Positions 18,481 to 19,163 of a DNA stretch of 19,163 nt are shown here, piece by piece (the first letter of the stretch is position 1; each line of letters starts with the position of its first letter). The notes below the pieces were generated by a model. That model was not told the DNA's origin. It saw only the letters and a program-made list of their open reading frames with translations, and did no database searches. The stretch is from Glomus cerebriforme (Eukaryota; Glomeromycota; Glomeromycetes; Glomerales; Glomeraceae). The stretch lies in contig QKYT01000531.1 of the NCBI GenBank assembly GCA_003550305.1, positions 4,083-23,245 of the forward strand. The letters are read 5' to 3'. The position numbers and the translations under genes are program-made.

Positions 18481-19163
18481 TAGCAAAAGTCTATTACAAG
18501 TTGAGATTGAAACCTGCTTTTTCTAAAAAGAAAATAACCAAGATTGGACTTAACAGGACAAACTGATAAGAAAGAACATATGAAACTAATTTGGAATAAA
18601 GATATAATAACTTTTGCTTCAGTAAAATCACCAAAAGTTGCAAGCAATTTTAACTGAAAATGGGGAAATGAAATATAAAAAGCAGAAAAAAGGAGGTGCG
18701 GTTGTCATATTATAGACGTAAAGGCAAAAGAATCTAAGGATAACACAAATATACAATCTGTATGATAATAAGAAAGCAGCAACTAAAATTAAATAAATGG
18801 ATGAATAAAGAATTAATGAAGACTAAAGAAATCATTGAAAATGAAATTTCAATGAGAAGAAATAAGGAGAAAGCTAGAAACTGAAATGCAAAAAATGCAC
18901 AGAGAAAAAAAATGGAAAGAACAATTTGAGGAAAAGTATATATATAAATGAAGAAAGTACTAGGACTATTGGAGATAACTTATAAGTATGGAAAAAAATG
19001 AGAATTAGAAATAATGAATGTAATAATTGAATAAAAAAATATCCAGAGAACTGGAAAAGGAAAACAGCATACCCAAGAAATAAAATGTAAGAATAATTTG
19101 AAGTTAATATTAATTGAAACATATGAAAGAACAAAGATGTATAAGGTAGAAATAGAAAGAAAT
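18481..19163 (+). pseudogene. Purine-rich degenerate coding relic, possibly a LINE-type retroelement
   Basis: The plus strand is strongly A/G-rich, and all frames give Lys/Glu/Asn-rich fragments broken by many stops, for example MKTKEIIENEISMRRNKEK, ARN-stop-NAKNAQRKKMERTI, KYPENWKRKTAYPRNK and ETYERTKMYKVEIER. This composition fits decayed retroelement ORFs but no reverse transcriptase or endonuclease motif (such as YxDD) is visible. The relic runs off the window. Simple A+G-biased sequence is the alternative. Confidence 0.3.

Noticed and set aside
18133..19134. Hydrophobic frames at 18133-18339 (plus) and 18874-19134 (minus)
   Set aside because: Both follow from pyrimidine-rich strand composition.

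Overview
The window looks like nuclear DNA of an arbuscular mycorrhizal fungus, most likely Rhizophagus or a close relative in Glomeromycotina. This is inferred from very high A+T, small 65-89 base spliceosomal introns, and two gene types that are hugely expanded in that group: BTB-BACK-TLDc proteins and tyrosine-kinase-like (TKL) kinases with the 'HRDFHSGN' catalytic loop behind a cysteine-rich N-terminus. No bacterial operon, CRISPR array, rRNA or intact tRNA was seen.

Layout. 1-164 holds two inverted-repeat structures. 165-2750 is A+T-rich and essentially gene-free. 2751-4562 (minus) is a decayed BTB-BACK-TLDc paralogue, split in exon 1 by a roughly 290 bp non-autonomous transposon-like insertion with a 9 bp target duplication. 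4826-6659 is intergenic and holds a possible hAT-like remnant and a 274 bp foldback element built from TGTCCGG motifs. 6660-9156 (plus) is a five-exon protein kinase gene of 733 residues. 9157-11584 is gene-free apart from a weak terminal-inverted-repeat element. 11585-12351 (minus) is a broken multi-exon gene of unknown family. 13815-15421 (minus) is an apparently intact two-exon BTB-BACK-TLDc gene of 505 residues, with an unusual low-complexity insertion in its TLDc domain. 15651-16358 and 16735-17120 (minus) are two further decayed genes of unknown family. 17205-17298 (minus) and 18326-18428 (plus) are two diverged copies of one repeat with a tRNA-like look. The right end is strongly purine-rich and may be a degenerate retroelement.

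How the parts relate. Only two genes look functional: the kinase and the right-hand BTB-BACK-TLDc gene. The two BTB genes lie in the same orientation on either side of the kinase. They share exon structure, intron position and about 220-260 bases of upstream sequence, so they are duplicates of one ancestral segment. One copy is dead and the other has diverged inside TLDc. BTB-BACK proteins commonly act as cullin-3 substrate adaptors and TKL kinases in phospho-signalling. A joint function of the neighbours is not shown by the sequence; shared residence in a fast-evolving, transposon-rich accessory region is the more cautious reading.

Nothing here proves a new biological system. The best leads are the repeat pair at 17.2 and 18.3 kb, the transposon-killed paralogue beside its live sister, the TLDc low-complexity expansion, and an in-frame final intron in the kinase gene that would encode a membrane-like segment if retained.
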